Shown: positions 62,273-64,000 of the stretch, in pieces
Numbering within the stretch: position 1 is the first letter of the stretch
Layout of the letters: each line of letters opens with the position of its first letter
Source of the DNA: Halichondria panicea
Taxonomy: Eukaryota > Porifera > Demospongiae > Suberitida > Halichondriidae
Length of the DNA stretch: 64,000 bases
Direction of reading: 5' to 3'
NCBI RefSeq assembly: GCF_963675165.1
Contig: NC_087386.1
Location: 1 to 64,000 of the forward strand
The notes under the pieces: model-generated
Database searches by the model: none
Seen by the model: only the letters and a program-made list of their open reading frames with translations
Told to the model about the DNA's origin: nothing
Position numbers and translations under genes: made by a program

Positions 62273-64000
62273 GTAGTGAGGGGGTGAGGGGGTACACACA
62301 CACACACACAGAGTGTAGTGAGGGGTGAGGGGATGAGGGGGTACACACACGCACACACACAGAGTGTAGTGAGGGGGTGAGGTGGTGAGGGGGTACACAC
62401 ACACACACACACAGAGTGTAGTGAGGGGTGAGGGGGTGAGGGGGTACACACACACACAGAGTGTAGTGAGGGGTGAGGGGATGAGAGGGTACACACACAC
62501 AGAGTGTAGTGAGGGGGTGAGGTGGTGAGGGGGTACACACACGCACACACACAGAGTGTAGTGAGGGGGTGAGGTGGTGAGGGGGTACACACACGCACAC
62601 ACACAGAGTGTAGTGAGGGGGTGAGGTGGTGAGGGGGTACACACACACACACACAGAGTGTAGTGAGGGGGTGAGGGGGTACACACACACACACACAGAG
62701 TGTAGTGAGGGGTGAGGGGATGAGGGGGTACACACACACACACACACAGAGTGTAGTGAGGGGTGAGGTGGTGAGGGGGTACACACACACACAGAGTGTA
62801 GTGAGGGGGTGAGGTGGTGAGGGGGTACACACACACACAGAGTGTAGTGAGGGGGTGAGGTGGTGAGGGGGTACACACACACACACACAGAGTGTAGTGA
62901 GGGGGTGAGGTGGTGAGGGGGTACACACACACACAGAGTGTAGTGAGGGGTGAGGGGGTGAGGTGGTGAGGGGGTACACACACACACACACACACAAACA
63001 CAGAGTGTAGTAAGGGGATGAGGGGGTTAGTTAGTGCTCACATTTGTTGGATGGCTCTTCTTCCAATAGTTGCTGACAACTTTCCAGTTGAGACGCCAGT
63101 AGAGAGGGTGTGGCTTGAGTATGTGTCCATGGTAACAGCCCGTCCCCACGCACCCAATACACAGCCTCACCTACACACACACACACACACACACAATGTA
63201 GTGAGGGGTGAGGTGGACACTCACACACAATGTAGTGAGGGGTGAGGTGGACACCCACACACAATGTAGTGAGGGGTGAGGTGGACACTCACACACAATG
63301 TAGTGAGGGGTAAGGTGGACACTCACACACAATGTAGTGAGGGGTGAGGTGGAAACCCACACACAATGTAGTGAGGGGTGAGGTGGACACACACACAATG
63401 TAGTGAGGGGTGAGGTGAACACCCACACCCACACACACACACACACACACAATGTAGTGAGGGGTGAGGTGGACACTCACACACAATGTAGTGAGGGGTG
63501 AGGTGGACACCCACACACAATGTAGTGAGGGGTGAGGTGGACACACACACACAATGTAGTGAGGGGTGAGGTGGACACACACACACAATGTAGTGAGGGG
63601 TGAGGTGGACACCCACACACAACACCAGCTTACTGGGGGAGAGGGAGATGTTCTGTTGATCAAAAGAGATGTTGATTGTACTTGGCAGTGTAGGCAGTGT
63701 GGTCTGATAGAGTGTTGTAGGCCATTCCCCCTCACACACAATCTCACACACAATCTCCCCATCCATAGTGATACACAGTCTCTGGTGGACCTGAGTGGGC
63801 AGTGTGGAGGTGGATAGTGTGAGTGGTGCTCTCACATTGAGGGGTTGGTTGAAGGATATGACCAGCTTTGGTTGGGAGGATACTTGCAGGTATACCATAT
63901 CCACAGAGTCTAGACACCTCACTACAAACAAGGTGGGGGGTCAATATGTATAGCAGGGTGGGGGGCCATGACTTACCCTCCCCCAATAACCAGCGATGAT
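58914..64000 (-). CDS. RABGGTA: Rab geranylgeranyltransferase alpha subunit (partial, C-terminal part)
   Basis: Seven exons seen on the minus strand: 64000-63977 (runs off the edge), 63921-63634, 63170-63042, 59769-59641, 59452-59382, 59329-59137, 59080-58914. RabGGTase prenylates Rab C-terminal cysteines in the cytosol with REP. The edge exon gives HRWLLGEG, the end of the last PPTA helical repeat. Exon 2 is the Ig-like insert domain. Then come LLASQLESCQQLLEEEPSNKW, CLLTTVLLMQSLDP and the leucine-rich repeats (LTALDLSGM, YERLDLSGNALRCLPP, LILDDNHLVALP, LQVLCLQGNPL), as in vertebrates. N-terminal PPTA repeats lie beyond the window. Phases agree at every junction. Two introns hold related minisatellites, one of 3.2 kb. 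Confidence 0.93.
59775..63010 (-). repeat. 3.2-kb minisatellite in a RABGGTA intron
   Basis: About sixty units of 40-65 bp. On the minus strand each unit is one to three copies of ccccctcac or accacctcac, then tacactctgtgtgtgtgtgt and acc. The units differ in CA-tract length and in the number of ctcac blocks. The intron's true acceptor (ctcactacactctgtgtgtgtag, before 59769) is itself one unit with tag in place of tac. The unit has no stop codon in any minus-strand frame, so three overlapping frames of about 776, 1115 and 1140 codons appear; these are repeat artefacts. Confidence 0.95.
63180..63622 (-). repeat. Minisatellite in the upstream RABGGTA intron
   Basis: About eleven units of 38-42 bp, on the plus strand acacacaatgtagtgagggg then tgaggtggacactc. 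The core tgtagtgaggggtgaggtgg is shared with the 3.2-kb array in the next intron, so the two arrays have a common origin. One end reaches the acceptor of the exon at 63042-63170. Confidence 0.92.

Noticed and set aside
59579-63001. Frames of 1140, 1115 and 776 codons on the minus strand
   Set aside because: They read a minisatellite whose unit lacks stops in all three frames. Composition is pure repeat, and RABGGTA exons on both sides splice over the region in phase.

Overview
The window is a gene-dense piece of an animal nuclear genome. I place it in an early-branching metazoan, most likely a sponge. That placement is inference: the gene set includes a forkhead factor, a receptor tyrosine kinase with frizzled-type and kringle domains, cyclin E, TP53INP and TRIM genes. 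The genes sit 0.1-1 kb apart and the many introns are mostly 50-300 bp with GT-AG ends. No retroviral or LTR element was recognised. All gene models below were chained by hand from splice sites and reading-frame phase; every multi-exon model keeps frame from end to end, and family lengths fit where I know them.

Layout, left to right. 0.7-2.1 kb: intronless forkhead gene (+). 2.5-8.2 kb: GDP-mannose 4,6-dehydratase (+, 13 exons). 8.4-9.2 kb: TAF11 (-), divergent from importin-4 (+, 32 exons, 9.4-18.7 kb). 18.7-22.1 kb: no recognised gene, but a possible transcription unit with two tandem arrays of CAG/GTRAG units. 22.2-22.9 kb: TRAPPC2L (+). 23.1-24.1 kb: mARC/MOSC protein (-). 24.6-26.0 kb: Rab22-like GTPase (+). 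26.2-29.8 kb: BtpA-family protein (+), with an intronless TRIM gene nested on the same strand in its last intron. 30.1-31.0 kb: TP53INP (-). 31.5-34.0 kb: cyclin E (+). 35.0-40.2 kb: secreted VWA protein with beta-sandwich repeats (-). 40.8-42.5 kb: MRPL3 (-), divergent from URI1 (+, 42.6-44.9 kb). 45.1-50.9 kb: ROR/MuSK-like receptor kinase (-). 51.6-58.5 kb: a fusion of a UBE4/Ufd2 core with a BIRC6-type E2 domain (+). 58.9 kb to the right edge: RabGGTase alpha subunit (-, N-terminus outside the window).

Three things stand out. First, the UBE4-core/UBC fusion: 1132 codons in frame over 25 exons, with no U-box and an E2 domain in its place. Second, the receptor kinase, whose ectodomain carries the frizzled-CRD/kringle pair twice. 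Third, introns across the window hold minisatellites that often include, or abut, real splice junctions. In importin-4 intron 6 the repeat unit contains the 3' splice site plus the first 35 bases of the next exon, giving seven decoy acceptors. In RABGGTA a 3.2-kb array leaves all three minus-strand frames open for hundreds of codons.

The genes are mostly housekeeping (transport, transcription, ubiquitin, translation, prenylation) with a few signalling and adhesion genes. No operon-like or pathway cluster is evident apart from compact divergent promoters.
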